Assembly: GCF_030819275.1 (NCBI RefSeq)
Contig: NZ_JAUTBL010000002.1
Coordinates: 2,922,586 to 2,986,585, forward strand
DNA from: Agrobacterium larrymoorei
GTDB lineage: Bacteria; Pseudomonadota; Alphaproteobacteria; Rhizobiales; Rhizobiaceae
Direction: 5' to 3'
Length of the DNA stretch: 64,000 bases
Shown here: positions 41,257 through 51,314 of the stretch, in pieces
How positions within the stretch are numbered: position 1 is the first letter of the stretch
Layout of the letters: each line of letters starts with the position of its first letter
Position numbers and translations under genes: made by a program
The notes under the pieces: generated by a model
The model's database searches: none
What the model was told of the DNA's origin: nothing
The model's input: only the letters and a program-made list of their open reading frames with translations

Positions 41257-43036
41257 GTGTATGGGCTGCCGGAAGCGACAGAGTGAAGCGGGCGCCTGAG
41301 ATCACACCATATTTGTCGATGATGTTTTCCGCCTTCAGCGTACCGCCATGGGCTTCGGCAATCTGCCGGCTGATCGAAAGACCGAGGCCCGAATTCTGAC
41401 CGAAGCCTTCGCTTGCCGGACGGTCGGTATAGAAGCGCTCGAAAATGCGGTCGATATCTTCAGCCTGAATGCCGGGACCATTGTCCTCGACGCGAATCAA
41501 GCAGCGATCCTTATGCCGCAGCAGGTGGACGAAAATGCGCCCGCCATCCTGCGAGACGAAGGAACGGGCGTTTTCGATCAGATTGGTGACGATCTGGCCA
41601 AGGCGAAGATCGTGACCGTTGACGACGTAGCTCGTTTTCACACCGGGCTTGTGATCGGCCACGTAGTCGATGGTGACCGTCTTCTTCTTGCTGGAAATCT
41701 GCCGCGAGATTTCGACAAGGCCGTTGAGCAGTACCTCGAGATCCACCGGCGAGGAATCGGCACGCGCCAGTTCCGCATCAAGACGCGAGGCATCGGAAAT
41801 GTCGCTGATCAGGCGGTCGAGACGGCGCACGTCGTGGAAAATGATTTCGGTAAGACGCTGCTTGGATTCGTCCGTCTTCGCGCGCGGCAGAGTTTCGACG
41901 GCGCTGCGCAGGGAGGTGAGCGGGTTCTTCAACTCGTGGCTGACATCCGCCGCAAAACTCTCGATCGCGTCGATCCTGTCGTAAAGCGCATTGGTCATCT
42001 CGCGAAGGGCAATCGAGAGGTTGCCGATCTCATCCTGACGGGCGGAGAAGTCCGGAATTTCCTCGCGTGCCTTGGCACCCCGGCGCACGCGGATGGCAGC
42101 GGCCGAGAGACGGCGAAGCGGTGTGGCGATGGTGGACGAAAGAAGCAGCGACAGAACGATGTTCACCAGCGTCGCAATGCCGAAGACGCGCATGATCGCC
42201 AGTCGCTCGGCATGGACGATCTTGTCGATATCGCCCGCCTGTGTGGACAGAAGCAGGACACCCAGCACGGCGCGGAAACGCTGGACCGGAACGGCCACCG
42301 AAACAATCAGCTCACCTTTTTCGGTGACGCGCACGACAGCGCCGCGAACACCCGTCAGTGCATTCATCACTTCCGGATAGATCGATCCGTCACCGCCAGG
42401 CGTTTCTTTGTAAAGAGGCAGGCTACTTGGCTGCAGCATACGGTTGAACAGACTGGCGAACCATTCGCTCCAGGTCTGGGTCTCAGGGGTCACCGGCGGC
42501 AGGTCGTAGCGTAGCACCTGACCGCGCGAATAGAGGTGGCGCGAATCGAGAAGCAGGTTCGCATCCGCGTCGAAGAGGCGGGCGCGGGTGCGGGTCGGCG
42601 AAATCAGCCGACGTAAAACCGGCGCAACTCGCTCGGGATTGATCGGAAAGCTCAAGTCCTCATCATTCGGCACCGGCGTGATGCTTTGACCCGCCTGCAA
42701 TTCCAGCAGCTTTTCCGGATTGATCGTAATCGAATTGGTATCCACCGACGCCGAGGCGGAGATCGCACCGGCGATGATTTCGCCCTGTGTCAGCAGGCTT
42801 TCCACCCGCGCATCGATCAGCCCTTCGCGAAACTGGTTGAGGTAGAGAATACCACCGACCAGCACGACGGTCGCGGCGACATTGAAGAAAAGAATGCGGC
42901 GCGTAAGGCTGGAGAAGACGGCGTTGCCGAAAATCCGCCGGATGATCGTCAACGGATGAATCCGGTGCCGCCGACCGCTCTCACGATCGTCGGCATCGGA
43001 TGTCTCCGATGCGCTATCCTGCGTCTTGTTCAACAC
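41246..43036 (-). CDS. chvG: sensor histidine kinase ChvG (ExoS)
   Basis: Membrane kinase for acid pH and envelope stress, required for plant or host interaction and exopolysaccharide control in Rhizobiaceae. The 596 residues have TM1 at 48-66, a ~210-residue periplasmic domain, TM2 at about 281-302, HAMP, and HisKA with VSHELKNPL (His367). The ATPase domain has VTNLIENARSF, EDNGPGI and SGLGLSI. The start is GTG at 43036 with GAGG upstream. It is regulated in the periplasm by ExoR, which is not in this window. A large inverted repeat lies between chvI and this gene. Confidence 0.96.
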   Translation of the reverse strand: MLNKTQDSASETSDADDRESGRRHRIHPLTIIRRIFGNAVFSSLTRRILFFNVAATVVLVGGILYLNQFREGLIDARVESLLTQGEIIAGAISASASVDTNSITINPEKLLELQAGQSITPVPNDEDLSFPINPERVAPVLRRLISPTRTRARLFDADANLLLDSRHLYSRGQVLRYDLPPVTPETQTWSEWFASLFNRMLQPSSLPLYKETPGGDGSIYPEVMNALTGVRGAVVRVTEKGELIVSVAVPVQRFRAVLGVLLLSTQAGDIDKIVHAERLAIMRVFGIATLVNIVLSLLLSSTIATPLRRLSAAAIRVRRGAKAREEIPDFSARQDEIGNLSIALREMTNALYDRIDAIESFAADVSHELKNPLTSLRSAVETLPRAKTDESKQRLTEIIFHDVRRLDRLISDISDASRLDAELARADSSPVDLEVLLNGLVEISRQISSKKKTVTIDYVADHKPGVKTSYVVNGHDLRLGQIVTNLIENARSFVSQDGGRIFVHLLRHKDRCLIRVEDNGPGIQAEDIDRIFERFYTDRPASEGFGQNSGLGLSISRQIAEAHGGTLKAENIIDKYGVISGARFTLSLPAAHTHER

Positions 43037-43067
43037 GTGCGTTCCTCAGCCCCGATAGTGGAATGAA

Positions 43068-43115
43068 TTTGACATTTGATAGCATGTGCGGCGATCTTGA
43101 GGATCAAATGTCAAA
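43068..43115 (-). repeat. 13-bp inverted repeat between chvI and chvG
   Basis: TTTGACATTTGAT (43068-43080) is perfectly complementary to ATCAAATGTCAAA (43103-43115) with 22 bases between. It occupies the 112-base intercistronic gap of a two-component operon. No T-run follows on the minus strand. It could form an mRNA stem-loop that sets the ChvI:ChvG ratio, or it could be a protein-binding dyad. Confidence 0.65.
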
Positions 43116-43148
43116 ATCAGACCACTAGTGCGGCGTCATTCTCCGGCC

Positions 43149-43874
43149 TTAAGCCGCTTCGCGGAAGCGATAGCCCACGCCATAGAGCGTTTCAATCATG
43201 TCGAAGTCATTGTCGACCAGCTTGAATTTCTTGCGCAGGCGCTTGATGTGGCTATCGATGGTACGGTCGTCGACATAGACCTGCTCGTCATAGGCGGCAT
43301 CCATCAGCGCATCGCGGCTCTTGACGACGCCTGGGCGCTGCGCCAGCGAATGCAGGATGAGGAATTCCGTCACGGTCAGCGTCACCGGCTCGCCCTTCCA
43401 GGTGCAGGTGTGGCGTTCCTGGTCCATGGCGAGCTGGCCGCGCTCTAGCGTTCTCGCCGCCTGATCGGCGGCGGTCTTCATCGGGCTTACACCGGTCGCT
43501 GCTGCTTCTCGGCTGCTCGCGCGGCGCAGGATCGCTTTGACGCGCTCCACGAGAAGGCGCTGCGAAAACGGCTTGGTGATGAAATCGTCGGCCCCCATCT
43601 TCAAGCCGAACAGCTCGTCGATTTCCTCATCCTTGGAGGTCAGGAAGATGACGGGAAGATCCGACTTTTGCCTGAGACGGCGCAAGAGCTCCATGCCATC
43701 CATGCGCGGCATCTTGATATCGAAAATCGCCAGTTGAGGCGGGCGCGCAATCAGCCCGTCAAGGGCGGAAGCGCCATCGGTATACGTTTCGACCTTATAG
43801 CCTTCCGCTTCGAGCGCGATCGACACCGATGTCAGGATATTACGGTCGTCGTCTACAAGCGCAATCGTCTGCAT
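43149..43874 (-). CDS. chvI: response regulator ChvI
   Basis: OmpR/PhoB-family transcription factor partnered with ChvG. The 241-residue protein begins [20 protein letters not shown], has the phospho-acceptor Asp52 in [10 protein letters not shown] and the conserved lysine in DFITKPFS. The winged-helix effector domain carries the [15 protein letters not shown] recognition region. The ATG at 43874 with GGAG upstream is preferred over an in-frame ATG at 43889. It is divergent from pckA, the same order as in Sinorhizobium and Agrobacterium. Confidence 0.96.
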   Translation of the reverse strand: MQTIALVDDDRNILTSVSIALEAEGYKVETYTDGASALDGLIARPPQLAIFDIKMPRMDGMELLRRLRQKSDLPVIFLTSKDEEIDELFGLKMGADDFITKPFSQRLLVERVKAILRRASSREAAATGVSPMKTAADQAARTLERGQLAMDQERHTCTWKGEPVTLTVTEFLILHSLAQRPGVVKSRDALMDAAYDEQVYVDDRTIDSHIKRLRKKFKLVDNDFDMIETLYGVGYRFREAA

Positions 43875-44213
43875 AAAATTGGTCTCCATCGTCATTGCAA
43901 TCTCTGCTCCCGACATTCACCCAGCCTAGGTTGTGCGCCGTGAACACGTCTCATGAGTATAAAGGTGGAACAAATTGTGGCAAAGGCCAATCCCCCGAGA
44001 AAGCTCAGCTTTGCAGGATGATTTTCCAGAGGGAGGCATTAGCTGGGATTTGCGAGCCAACTAAACCGATTTAAAAAGGAATAAAATCTTTTAAATCGAT
44101 TAATATATTGAAATTGTTAGATATTTTTGGATTAGCATCTTGCCATTTCCCGTCCTTGCCGGTAGCTTCGCTGAAAATTTACACGGCCCGCATTCAGAAA
44201 AAGGGAACGCGCC
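43875..44213. other. chvI-pckA divergent intergenic region
   Basis: 339 bases without a gene. It must hold both the chvI and pckA promoters. The half nearer pckA is AT-rich and contains an inverted repeat at 44067-44098 described separately. No RNA gene was recognised. Confidence 0.7.
44067..44106 (+). promoter_or_regulatory. operator-like dyads upstream of pckA
   Basis: CGATTTAAAA (44067-44076) and TTTTAAATCG (44089-44098) are perfect inverted repeats with 12 bases between. The right arm also lies in a shorter CG-centred palindrome, AATCGATT (44094-44101). CG-centred dyads are typical LacI-family operators, and pckA of Sinorhizobium is controlled by the LacI-family PckR, so PckR binding is a plausible inference. 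It is about 115-145 bases before the pckA start. Confidence 0.55.
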
Positions 44214-45824
44214 ATGAAAGAACTCGGAGTACACAATCCAGAAAACGGTGTGTCTGCACTTGGTCTGGGCGACGCCGCTGTCGTGCATTACAACCTCATC
44301 GAGAGTGAGCTGTACGAAGAATCGATCCGCAACGGCGAGGCGGACTTGACCGTCGATGGCGCGCTGCGTGCCGTTACCGGTCAACACACCGGCCGTTCTC
44401 CGAAGGACAAATTCGTGGTGCGCGATGCCAACACGGAAAACACCATCTGGTGGGACAACAACAAGCCGCTGTCGCCGGAGCATTTCGAAATCCTGCACAA
44501 GGACATGCTCGCGCATGCGGCTGGCAAGACGCTCTACGTTCAGGATCTCGTCGGCGGTGCCGATGAAGAAAACGCATTGCCGACACGCGTCGTTACCGAG
44601 CTTGCCTGGCACGGCCTCTTCATCCGTAACCTGCTGATCCGCCCCGCGCGTGAGAAGCTTGGCTCCTTCAAGCAGAAGCTCACCATCATCAACCTGCCGA
44701 GCTTCAAGGCCGATCCTGCCCGTCACGGTGTGCGCACCGAAACGGTGATCGCCTGCGACCTGACCAAGGGCATCGTTCTCATCGGCGGCACATCCTATGC
44801 CGGCGAAAACAAGAAATCGGTCTTCACCGTTCTCAACTACCTGCTGCCTGCCAAGGGCGTCATGCCGATGCACTGCTCCGCCAATGTCGGCCCGGATGGT
44901 GATGCCGCTGTGTTCTTCGGCCTGTCGGGCACCGGCAAGACAACACTGTCGGCCGATCCAGCCCGCACGCTGATCGGTGACGATGAGCATGGCTGGGGCG
45001 AAGACGGCATCTTCAATTTCGAAGGCGGCTGCTACGCCAAGGCGATCAAGCTCTCTGCCGAGGCCGAGCCGGAAATCTACGCGGCAACGCGCCGCTTTGG
45101 CACGGTTCTGGAAAACGTCGTTCTCGACGAAAACCGTGTTCCGGACTTCAACGACAATTCGCTGACGGAAAACACGCGTAGCGCCTATCCGCTGCACTTC
45201 ATTCCCAACGCCTCGAAGACCGGCCTTGCCGGTCATCCGAAGACGATCATAATGCTGACCGCCGATGCCTTCGGTGTGCTGCCGCCGATCGCGCGTCTGA
45301 CACCGGAACAGGCCATGTACCACTTCCTCTCCGGCTACACCGCCAAGGTTGCCGGTACGGAAAAGGGCGTGACCGAACCGGAAGCCACCTTCTCGACCTG
45401 CTTTGGTGCTCCGTTCATGCCGCGTCATCCGACGGAATACGGCAACCTGCTGCGTGATCTGATTGCGCAGCACGGCGTGGATTGCTGGTTGGTCAACACC
45501 GGCTGGACCGGTGGTGCCTACGGCATAGGCAAGCGCATGCCGATCAAGGCAACGCGCGCGCTTCTCACCGCTGCACTGACCGGCGAGCTGAAGAACGCCC
45601 AGTTCCGCACCGACGCGAATTTCGGCTTTGCCGTACCGACTTCGCTTGAAGGTATCGACAACAGCATTCTCGACCCGCGCTCGACGTGGGCCGATGGCAC
45701 CGCCTACGATGCGCAGGCCAAGAAGCTGGTCAACATGTTCGTCACCAACTTCACCAAGTTCGAAGATCATGTCGACAGCACTGTGCGTGACGCGGCCCCT
45801 GGCCTGCTGGCGGCAGCCGAGTAA
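44214..45824 (+). CDS. pckA: phosphoenolpyruvate carboxykinase (ATP)
   Basis: Converts oxaloacetate and ATP to PEP, the first committed gluconeogenic step when growing on dicarboxylates. The 536-residue protein has the oxaloacetate-site segment [11 protein letters not shown] (59-69), the kinase-1a P-loop GLSGTGKT (236-243), the metal-binding [13 protein letters not shown], and [14 protein letters not shown]. It has its own promoter region and terminator and is a single transcript. The ATG at 44214 follows a purine-rich AAAAGGGAA. Confidence 0.97.
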   Translation: MKELGVHNPENGVSALGLGDAAVVHYNLIESELYEESIRNGEADLTVDGALRAVTGQHTGRSPKDKFVVRDANTENTIWWDNNKPLSPEHFEILHKDMLAHAAGKTLYVQDLVGGADEENALPTRVVTELAWHGLFIRNLLIRPAREKLGSFKQKLTIINLPSFKADPARHGVRTETVIACDLTKGIVLIGGTSYAGENKKSVFTVLNYLLPAKGVMPMHCSANVGPDGDAAVFFGLSGTGKTTLSADPARTLIGDDEHGWGEDGIFNFEGGCYAKAIKLSAEAEPEIYAATRRFGTVLENVVLDENRVPDFNDNSLTENTRSAYPLHFIPNASKTGLAGHPKTIIMLTADAFGVLPPIARLTPEQAMYHFLSGYTAKVAGTEKGVTEPEATFSTCFGAPFMPRHPTEYGNLLRDLIAQHGVDCWLVNTGWTGGAYGIGKRMPIKATRALLTAALTGELKNAQFRTDANFGFAVPTSLEGIDNSILDPRSTWADGTAYDAQAKKLVNMFVTNFTKFEDHVDSTVRDAAPGLLAAAE

Positions 45825-45847
45825 GAGCTCGATTTCTTCACGATACG

Positions 45848-45872
45848 AACCCGGCCTTGCGCCGGGTTTTTC
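45848..45872 (+). terminator. Rho-independent terminator of pckA
   Basis: AACCCGGC and GCCGGGTT form an 8-bp stem with loop CTTGC followed by TTTTC, 23 bases beyond the pckA stop. Confidence 0.9.
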
Positions 45873-45966
45873 GTTTGATGCTCTATATGATCATTCTGCT
45901 GCTTGAAGTCGGCCTGATGGTTTTCATTATCTTGGATCTGTGGCATCACGCCTGCCGGAGAATGAC

Positions 45967-46401
45967 ATGGCAAGCGCGCCCCTTTACATCAGCAGCAGAA
46001 TAATAATTGCCGGATGGGAACTGACGGAGCAATTCGTGCTGGCTGGCGGCCCGGGTGGCCAGAACGTCAACAAGGTCTCCACTGCGGTTCAACTCTTCTT
46101 CAATATCACGGCTTCTCCGGCGCTGTCGGACCGGATCAAGACCAATCTCGTGAAGCTTGGTGGACGGCGCGTCTCGAAAGAAGGCGTGTTGATGATCGAG
46201 GCCAGCCAGTTCCGCACTCAGGAGCGGAACCGGGAAGATGCGCGGGAGCGTCTGAAGGAACTGATCCTCAAGGCAGCCGAGCCACCGCCGCCGCCGCGTA
46301 AGGCCACCAAGCCGACGAAGGGTTCGGTCGAGCGCAGGTTGAAAGCGAAATCAGGCCGGTCTGATATCAAGAAGATGCGCGGCAAGCCCGGGCAGGATTA
46401 G
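45967..46401 (+). CDS. arfB: alternative ribosome rescue factor / peptidyl-tRNA hydrolase ArfB
   Basis: Rescues ribosomes stalled at mRNA ends by hydrolysing peptidyl-tRNA. The 144-residue protein has the release-factor GGQ motif in LAGGPGGQNVNKVST and a long basic C-terminal tail (KATKPTKGSVERRLKAKSGRS), which enters the empty mRNA channel. The ATG at 45967 has GGAG six bases upstream and starts MASAPLYISSR; a GTG at 45940 lacks that support. It is a single gene between pckA and convergent coaA. Confidence 0.94.
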   Translation: MASAPLYISSRIIIAGWELTEQFVLAGGPGGQNVNKVSTAVQLFFNITASPALSDRIKTNLVKLGGRRVSKEGVLMIEASQFRTQERNREDARERLKELILKAAEPPPPPRKATKPTKGSVERRLKAKSGRSDIKKMRGKPGQD

Positions 46402-46449
46402 CCATCCCGAACAGATACGAGACGGCCCGATCCCGTCGGAAACAAAGAC

Positions 46450-47418
46450 CTAAAGCTTTCTCAACGCCACCATATCGATCAGATGGTTCTGGCCTTTCCG
46501 CAAGATGAGGTCAGCGCGCGGGCGCGTGGGCACGATATTCTCGCGCAGGTTCTTGAGGTTGATATTTTCCCAAAGCCCTTCTGCAATCGCCAGCGCTGCC
46601 GTTTCCGAAATCGACGCATAGCGATTGAAGTAGGATGTCGGATCGCGAAAGGCGGTGTTGCGCAGGTTCATGAAGCGGTTGACGTACCAGTTATGGATGA
46701 CCTTTTCGTCTGCATCGATATAGATCGAGAAGTCAAAGAAGTCCGAGACCATCGGCACGATACGACCGCCTGCCGGCAGGTTGCGCGCCTGCAGCACGTT
46801 GATGCCTTCGAAAATCAGGATGTCCGGCCGGTCGACATTGGTGAACTCGGTTGGCAGCACGTCATAGACCAGATGCGAGTAACGCGGCGCCTGGACATTC
46901 GGCTGGCCGGCCTTGATGGCGGAAAGAAAGCGAAGCAGCGCGCCAATGTCATAGCTTTCGGGAAAGCCCTTGCGATCCATCAGATTTTCGCGCCGCAGCA
47001 CCTCGTTCGGATAGAGAAAGCCGTCCGTGGTGATCAGATCGACCTTCGGACTGGAGGGCCAGCGCGCCAGAAGCTCTTTCAGAATACGGGCGGTGGTGGA
47101 TTTGCCCACTGCAACCGAGCCTGCGATGCCGATGACGAAGGGCGTCTTGTTGACGTGCTCCATATTGAGGAAGCGATTGCGCTGCGCGAAGAGCAGTTGC
47201 GACGCTTCCACATGCGAGGAAAGAAGACGTGAGAGCGATAGATAGATCCGCCGGACCTCATCGAGATCAATCGGGTCATCCAGTGAGCGCAGGCGCTTCA
47301 CCTCGTCGGCGGAGAGCGTCAAAGGCGTGTCGGCGCGAAATTTCGACCATTCTTCCGAGCTGAAGAAGTGATAGGGCGAATACTCATCCGGTCTGAAATG
47401 ATCGAGTGTCGTTGGCAT
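46450..47418 (-). CDS. coaA: type I pantothenate kinase
   Basis: Phosphorylates pantothenate, the first and regulated step of CoA synthesis. The 322-residue product has the P-loop [12 protein letters not shown], the segment [23 protein letters not shown], and EGINVLQ, as in E. coli CoaA. The ATG at 47418 ([16 protein letters not shown]) is preceded by an excellent GGGGGGAG. An ATG 11 codons earlier overlaps the hisE stop and lacks such a site. It is the last gene of the his operon. Confidence 0.94.
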   Translation of the reverse strand: MPTTLDHFRPDEYSPYHFFSSEEWSKFRADTPLTLSADEVKRLRSLDDPIDLDEVRRIYLSLSRLLSSHVEASQLLFAQRNRFLNMEHVNKTPFVIGIAGSVAVGKSTTARILKELLARWPSSPKVDLITTDGFLYPNEVLRRENLMDRKGFPESYDIGALLRFLSAIKAGQPNVQAPRYSHLVYDVLPTEFTNVDRPDILIFEGINVLQARNLPAGGRIVPMVSDFFDFSIYIDADEKVIHNWYVNRFMNLRNTAFRDPTSYFNRYASISETAALAIAEGLWENINLKNLRENIVPTRPRADLILRKGQNHLIDMVALRKL

Positions 47419-47447
47419 GCCTTGCTCCCCCCTGCGTGCCATCGTCG

Positions 47448-47771
47448 TCATGATTGAGGCCTTGATGCCTTTTCCTGCAATCCGGACTGACCTGTCCGTC
47501 TCTCCAACTCCGCAAACACATCGGAGAGAGGGATATCGGCGATCTTGAGGACCACGAGAAGATGGTAAAGCAGATCGGCTGCCTCATCCGTCAGGTTTTT
47601 GCGATCCTGTGAGATGGCCGCGATGACCGTTTCGACCGCTTCTTCGCCGAGCTTCTTGGCGGCCTTGTTCTGACCGGCGGCAAAAAGCTTGGCCGTCCAG
47701 GATTGATCAGGCGATGCGCTGGCGCGTTCGGCAACGATGCGCTCGAGATCGGAAAGGGAAAACCCGCTCAT
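47448..47771 (-). CDS. hisE: phosphoribosyl-ATP diphosphatase
   Basis: Second step of histidine synthesis, removing pyrophosphate from PR-ATP. The 107-residue all-alpha protein has the MazG-like metal motif [14 protein letters not shown] followed by [14 protein letters not shown]. It is a separate gene, not fused to hisI as in E. coli, and no hisI is present in this window. It follows hisF by 20 bases. Confidence 0.95.
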   Translation of the reverse strand: MSGFSLSDLERIVAERASASPDQSWTAKLFAAGQNKAAKKLGEEAVETVIAAISQDRKNLTDEAADLLYHLLVVLKIADIPLSDVFAELERRTGQSGLQEKASRPQS

Positions 47772-47791
47772 GCTGCTTGTCCTTTGAAAGA

Positions 47792-48568
47792 TCAGTCGAG
47801 ACGCATGGCAATGCCATGATCGGCCATATAGGCCTTGGCTTGCCCGATCGTATAGGTGCCAAAGTGGAAGATCGACGCCGCCAGAACCGCCGTCGCATGG
47901 CCTTCCTTCACGCCCGCCACCAGATCATCCAGATTACCGACACCGCCGGAAGCGATAACCGGAACACGAACCTGATCGGCAATCGTGCGGGTCAGCGCGA
48001 TGTCGTAGCCGCTCTTCGTGCCGTCGCGGTCCATAGAGGTGATCAGCAACTCGCCGGCGCCGCGCTCCACCATCTTCACGGCAAATTCCACCGCATCGAT
48101 TCCCGTGGGCTGGCGTCCGCCATGGGTAAAGATTTCCCAGCGATCGGCCTCGCCGTTGCTCGACACCTTCTTGGCGTCGATGGAGACGACGATGCACTGA
48201 TTGCCGAACTTATCCGCCGCCTGCGCGACGAAATCCGGGTCTTTGACCGCAGCCGAGTTGATCGACACCTTGTCGGCACCGCAAAGCAGAAGCTTGCGAA
48301 TATCGGACACGGCACGAACGCCGCCACCCACCGTCACCGGCATGAAGCAATGGTCGGCTGTGCGCGAGACCACATCGAAGATGGTTTCGCGATTGTCGGA
48401 AGACGCAGTGATGTCGAGAAAGCAAAGCTCATCGGCACCGGCCGCATCATAGGCTTTCGCCGCCTCGACAGGATCGCCCGCATCGATCAGATCGACGAAG
48501 TTCACGCCCTTGACGACGCGACCGTCCTTTACATCAAGGCAGGGGATAATGCGTGCTTTGAGTGTCAT
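47792..48568 (-). CDS. hisF: imidazole glycerol phosphate synthase subunit HisF
   Basis: Cyclase subunit that uses ammonia from HisH to make imidazole glycerol phosphate and AICAR. The 258-residue TIM barrel starts [20 protein letters not shown] with the catalytic first aspartate, followed by [16 protein letters not shown] and the second catalytic aspartate in [15 protein letters not shown]. Its ATG overlaps the hisA stop (ATGA). Confidence 0.97.
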   Translation of the reverse strand: MTLKARIIPCLDVKDGRVVKGVNFVDLIDAGDPVEAAKAYDAAGADELCFLDITASSDNRETIFDVVSRTADHCFMPVTVGGGVRAVSDIRKLLLCGADKVSINSAAVKDPDFVAQAADKFGNQCIVVSIDAKKVSSNGEADRWEIFTHGGRQPTGIDAVEFAVKMVERGAGELLITSMDRDGTKSGYDIALTRTIADQVRVPVIASGGVGNLDDLVAGVKEGHATAVLAASIFHFGTYTIGQAKAYMADHGIAMRLD

Positions 48569-49299
48569 GCCTTCGCCCCCTTGATCAGCGCCAGTGCTTC
48601 CGCCGGATCGATACGCCCGTCATACAGCGCGCGCCCTGAGATTGCACCTTCCAGCTTCGCGGCATCCGGCTCGAGCATGCGCTTGATATCGTCCATCGAA
48701 GCAAGCCCGCCGGATGCGATCACCGGAATAGAAACCGCATTGGCAAGCTCAAGCGTCGAGGCCCAGTTGATCCCGGCCAGAATGCCGTCACGGTCGATAT
48801 CGGTGTAGATGATCGCCGCCACGCCTGCGCCTTCGAAGCGCTTGGCAAGCTCGATCACACCAAGCTCGGAAGCCTCCGCCCAGCCTTCCACCGCAACCTT
48901 GCCACCCTTGGCGTCGATGCCCACGGCAACCTGGCCGGGGAAGCGCTTGCAGGCTTCCAGAACCAGAACCGGATCGCGCACCGCAACGGTACCGAGAATG
49001 ACGCGAGCGAGACCGCGGCTCAGCCATGCTTCGATATGCTCCAGCGTGCGAATACCGCCGCCGAGCTGCACCGGGTTCTTGGTGGATTTCAAAATGGCAT
49101 CGACAGCTTCGCCATTGACGGTCTGTCCGGCGAAAGCGCCGTTCAGATCCACCACATGCAGCCATTCGAAGCCCTGGTCTTCAAAGGCTTTGGCTTGCGC
49201 ACCGGGATCGGTGTTGTAGACGGTGGCCTGGTCCATATCGCCAAGCTTCAGGCGAACGCACTGGCCGTCCTTGAGGTCAATTGCGGGAAAAAGGATCAT
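48565..49299 (-). CDS. hisA: ProFAR isomerase HisA
   Basis: Isomerises ProFAR to PRFAR. The 244-residue barrel starts [18 protein letters not shown] with the catalytic aspartate, then [17 protein letters not shown], and [15 protein letters not shown] with the second aspartate. The open frame extends upstream into hisH, but the ATG at 49299 matches the family N-terminus. It lies between hisH and hisF, coupled to both. Confidence 0.97.
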   Translation of the reverse strand: MILFPAIDLKDGQCVRLKLGDMDQATVYNTDPGAQAKAFEDQGFEWLHVVDLNGAFAGQTVNGEAVDAILKSTKNPVQLGGGIRTLEHIEAWLSRGLARVILGTVAVRDPVLVLEACKRFPGQVAVGIDAKGGKVAVEGWAEASELGVIELAKRFEGAGVAAIIYTDIDRDGILAGINWASTLELANAVSIPVIASGGLASMDDIKRMLEPDAAKLEGAISGRALYDGRIDPAEALALIKGAKA

Positions 49300-49300
49300 G

Positions 49301-49951
49301 TCAGGGCTTCCAGCGCAGAAAATTCGAAATGAGGGCAAGGCCGAGCGTCTGGCTCTTTTCCGGATGGAACTGAGCCCCAGCCATATTGTCGCGCCCAACG
49401 AAGGCCGTCATCGCTCCACCGTAATTGGTGGTGGCGATGACTTCGTCGCGATGCTTCGCCGCCAGATGGTAGGAGTGGACGAAATAGGCGTGCAAGCCAT
49501 CGGGCCCGGTCTTGATGCCATCGAAGAGCGGGTGAGGGCGGTGCAATTCCAGCGTATTCCAGCCGATCTGCGGAATTTTGAGAGCCGGGTCCGATGGGGT
49601 CATCTCCACGACATCGCCTTCGATCCAGCCAAGCCCCTCGGTCACAGTCTTTTCAAGGCCACGCGAGGACATGAGCTGCATGCCCACACAGACGCCGAGG
49701 AAGGGATGGCCCTTCTTCTCCACCACGTCGATCAGCGCCTCATGCATGCCTGTCACCGCACCCAATCCAGCACGGCAATCGGCATAGGCACCGACGCCCG
49801 GCAGCACGATGCGGTCTGCCGATGCTACGCTTTCAGGCCGGTCGGTCAGATCGATCGTCGCGTCGATGCCGGCTTCCCGTGCCGCACGCTCGAACGCCTT
49901 GGTCGCGGACCGAAGGTTGCCGGAGCCGTAGTCGATAATTGCCACACGCAT
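49301..49951 (-). CDS. hisH: imidazole glycerol phosphate synthase glutamine amidotransferase subunit HisH
   Basis: Class I glutaminase that feeds ammonia to HisF. The 216-residue protein starts [16 protein letters not shown]. It has the nucleophile in [11 protein letters not shown] and the catalytic His-Glu pair in [16 protein letters not shown] precedes the ATG at 49951; an ATG five codons earlier has no such site. It is one base downstream of the DUF2628 gene. Confidence 0.96.
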   Translation of the reverse strand: MRVAIIDYGSGNLRSATKAFERAAREAGIDATIDLTDRPESVASADRIVLPGVGAYADCRAGLGAVTGMHEALIDVVEKKGHPFLGVCVGMQLMSSRGLEKTVTEGLGWIEGDVVEMTPSDPALKIPQIGWNTLELHRPHPLFDGIKTGPDGLHAYFVHSYHLAAKHRDEVIATTNYGGAMTAFVGRDNMAGAQFHPEKSQTLGLALISNFLRWKP

Positions 49952-49952
49952 G

Positions 49953-50444
49953 TCAGCGCCTTCCATTCAAATCGAATTGGAACGAACCAGCCGGATCGTT
50001 CGTCATGAAGCCACCCGCCGCTTCGCGCACTTTCCATTCAGGTTTGGAGACCGAACTCTGTAACGGATGCTCATCTTCGGGGAGGTTCGAAAAATAGATC
50101 TCTTCCGCTGTCGAACGATCATGTGAGACGATCACGTCCTTCAGCGTCCAGCCCTTGGCAATCAAATGACGCTGAAGCAGGTTGCGACCTTCGAATCCGG
50201 CTATCAGTCCAACAGCCGCGGCAAAAAGAAGCCCGGTGATGCCGAAACCATCAAGGCGCGAGACCTGACCGGCTGCAACCTGCAAGATGACGATCGAGGC
50301 GGCCATCCACCACATGCGATGAATGGCAAACCAGAGCCATGGGAAAAACAGAGCAAGCCACGAAAATCTGTCCGCGATGAAGCGTGTGGTGCGATGATCC
50401 CTGTCGGGCCCGCCCGGTGCTTCCAGAACAAGATAAGATGTCAT
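49953..50444 (-). CDS. DUF2628 membrane protein in the his operon
   Basis: 163-residue protein with two to three hydrophobic helices ([34 protein letters not shown] and [16 protein letters not shown]) and a soluble C-terminal domain. It matches the DUF2628 pattern, and a copy between hisB and hisH is common in Rhizobiales. No function is established. It is tightly spaced with hisH, so it is co-expressed with histidine synthesis, but nothing visible links it to the chemistry. Confidence 0.85.
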   Translation of the reverse strand: MTSYLVLEAPGGPDRDHRTTRFIADRFSWLALFFPWLWFAIHRMWWMAASIVILQVAAGQVSRLDGFGITGLLFAAAVGLIAGFEGRNLLQRHLIAKGWTLKDVIVSHDRSTAEEIYFSNLPEDEHPLQSSVSKPEWKVREAAGGFMTNDPAGSFQFDLNGRR

Positions 50445-50505
50445 TGGCGTTCCTGACGACGTTCAGAGCAGTGCCGCTGTCGGGTGCTCTTCATGTTTCA
50501 CCGGG

Positions 50506-51102
50506 TCAGGCCAGCATACCCTTCGTTGAAGGAATGCGACCTGCCTGCCTGGGATCGATTTCAGTGGCGCTGCGCAAGACGCGCGCAACCGCCTTGAAGC
50601 ACGTCTCGGCGATATGGTGGTTGTTGGCGCCGTAGTGGTTGAGAATATGCAGCGTGATCCCGGCATTCTGCGCCAGCGCCTGGAAGAACTCGCGCACCAG
50701 CTCGGTATCGAATGTACCGATCTTCGGTGCGGAGAACTGCACGTTCCAGACCAGGAAGGGGCGGCCGGAAATATCGACGGCGGCCTTCGTCATCGTCTCG
50801 TCCATGGCAAGATCGAGCGAGGCATAGCGCGTGATGCCCTTGCGGTCGCCCAGGGCTTTGGCAATGGCCTGGCCGATGGCAATCCCTGTATCTTCCACGG
50901 TGTGATGATCGTCGATGTGAAGGTCGCCCTTCACGTCGATCTCCATGTCAATCAGGGAATGGCGGCTCAGCTGGTCCAGCATATGGTCGAAAAATCCGAC
51001 GCCTGTCGAGATTTTTGCCGTACCGGTTCCATCGATATTCACGCGGACCGAGACGGAGGTCTCGTTGGTCTTGCGGGAAATCTCGGCTGTGCGCTCTGCC
51101 AT
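50506..51102 (-). CDS. hisB: imidazoleglycerol-phosphate dehydratase
   Basis: Sixth step of histidine synthesis. The 198-residue monofunctional enzyme has [33 protein letters not shown] and [15 protein letters not shown], the histidine-rich manganese ligands. AAGGAG lies before the ATG at 51102. It is the first gene of hisB-DUF2628-hisHAFE-coaA and divergent from hslV. Confidence 0.96.
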   Translation of the reverse strand: MAERTAEISRKTNETSVSVRVNIDGTGTAKISTGVGFFDHMLDQLSRHSLIDMEIDVKGDLHIDDHHTVEDTGIAIGQAIAKALGDRKGITRYASLDLAMDETMTKAAVDISGRPFLVWNVQFSAPKIGTFDTELVREFFQALAQNAGITLHILNHYGANNHHIAETCFKAVARVLRSATEIDPRQAGRIPSTKGMLA

Positions 51103-51314
51103 TGCGGCTGCTCCTTGGACAATCTGGCCGTTCCTTACCAGCCCGCACCTCAAATATCCAGTCATTCCATCGTCTTGTAAGTGCCACCCGGTTGCTACGG
51201 TTAAGCAAGATTGCAATCGGCAAAACGGGACTTACATAATTTGCGAAAAGGACCGCAGCTCATGAGTGGTCCGATAGAGTAGATACAAGGCCCAGATGGG
51301 CAGACAGGTGCTTT

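Noticed and set aside
51103..51314. Sigma-32 promoter for hslVU
   Set aside because: CTTG occurs but no CCATNT-type -10 lies at suitable spacing, so no promoter is claimed.
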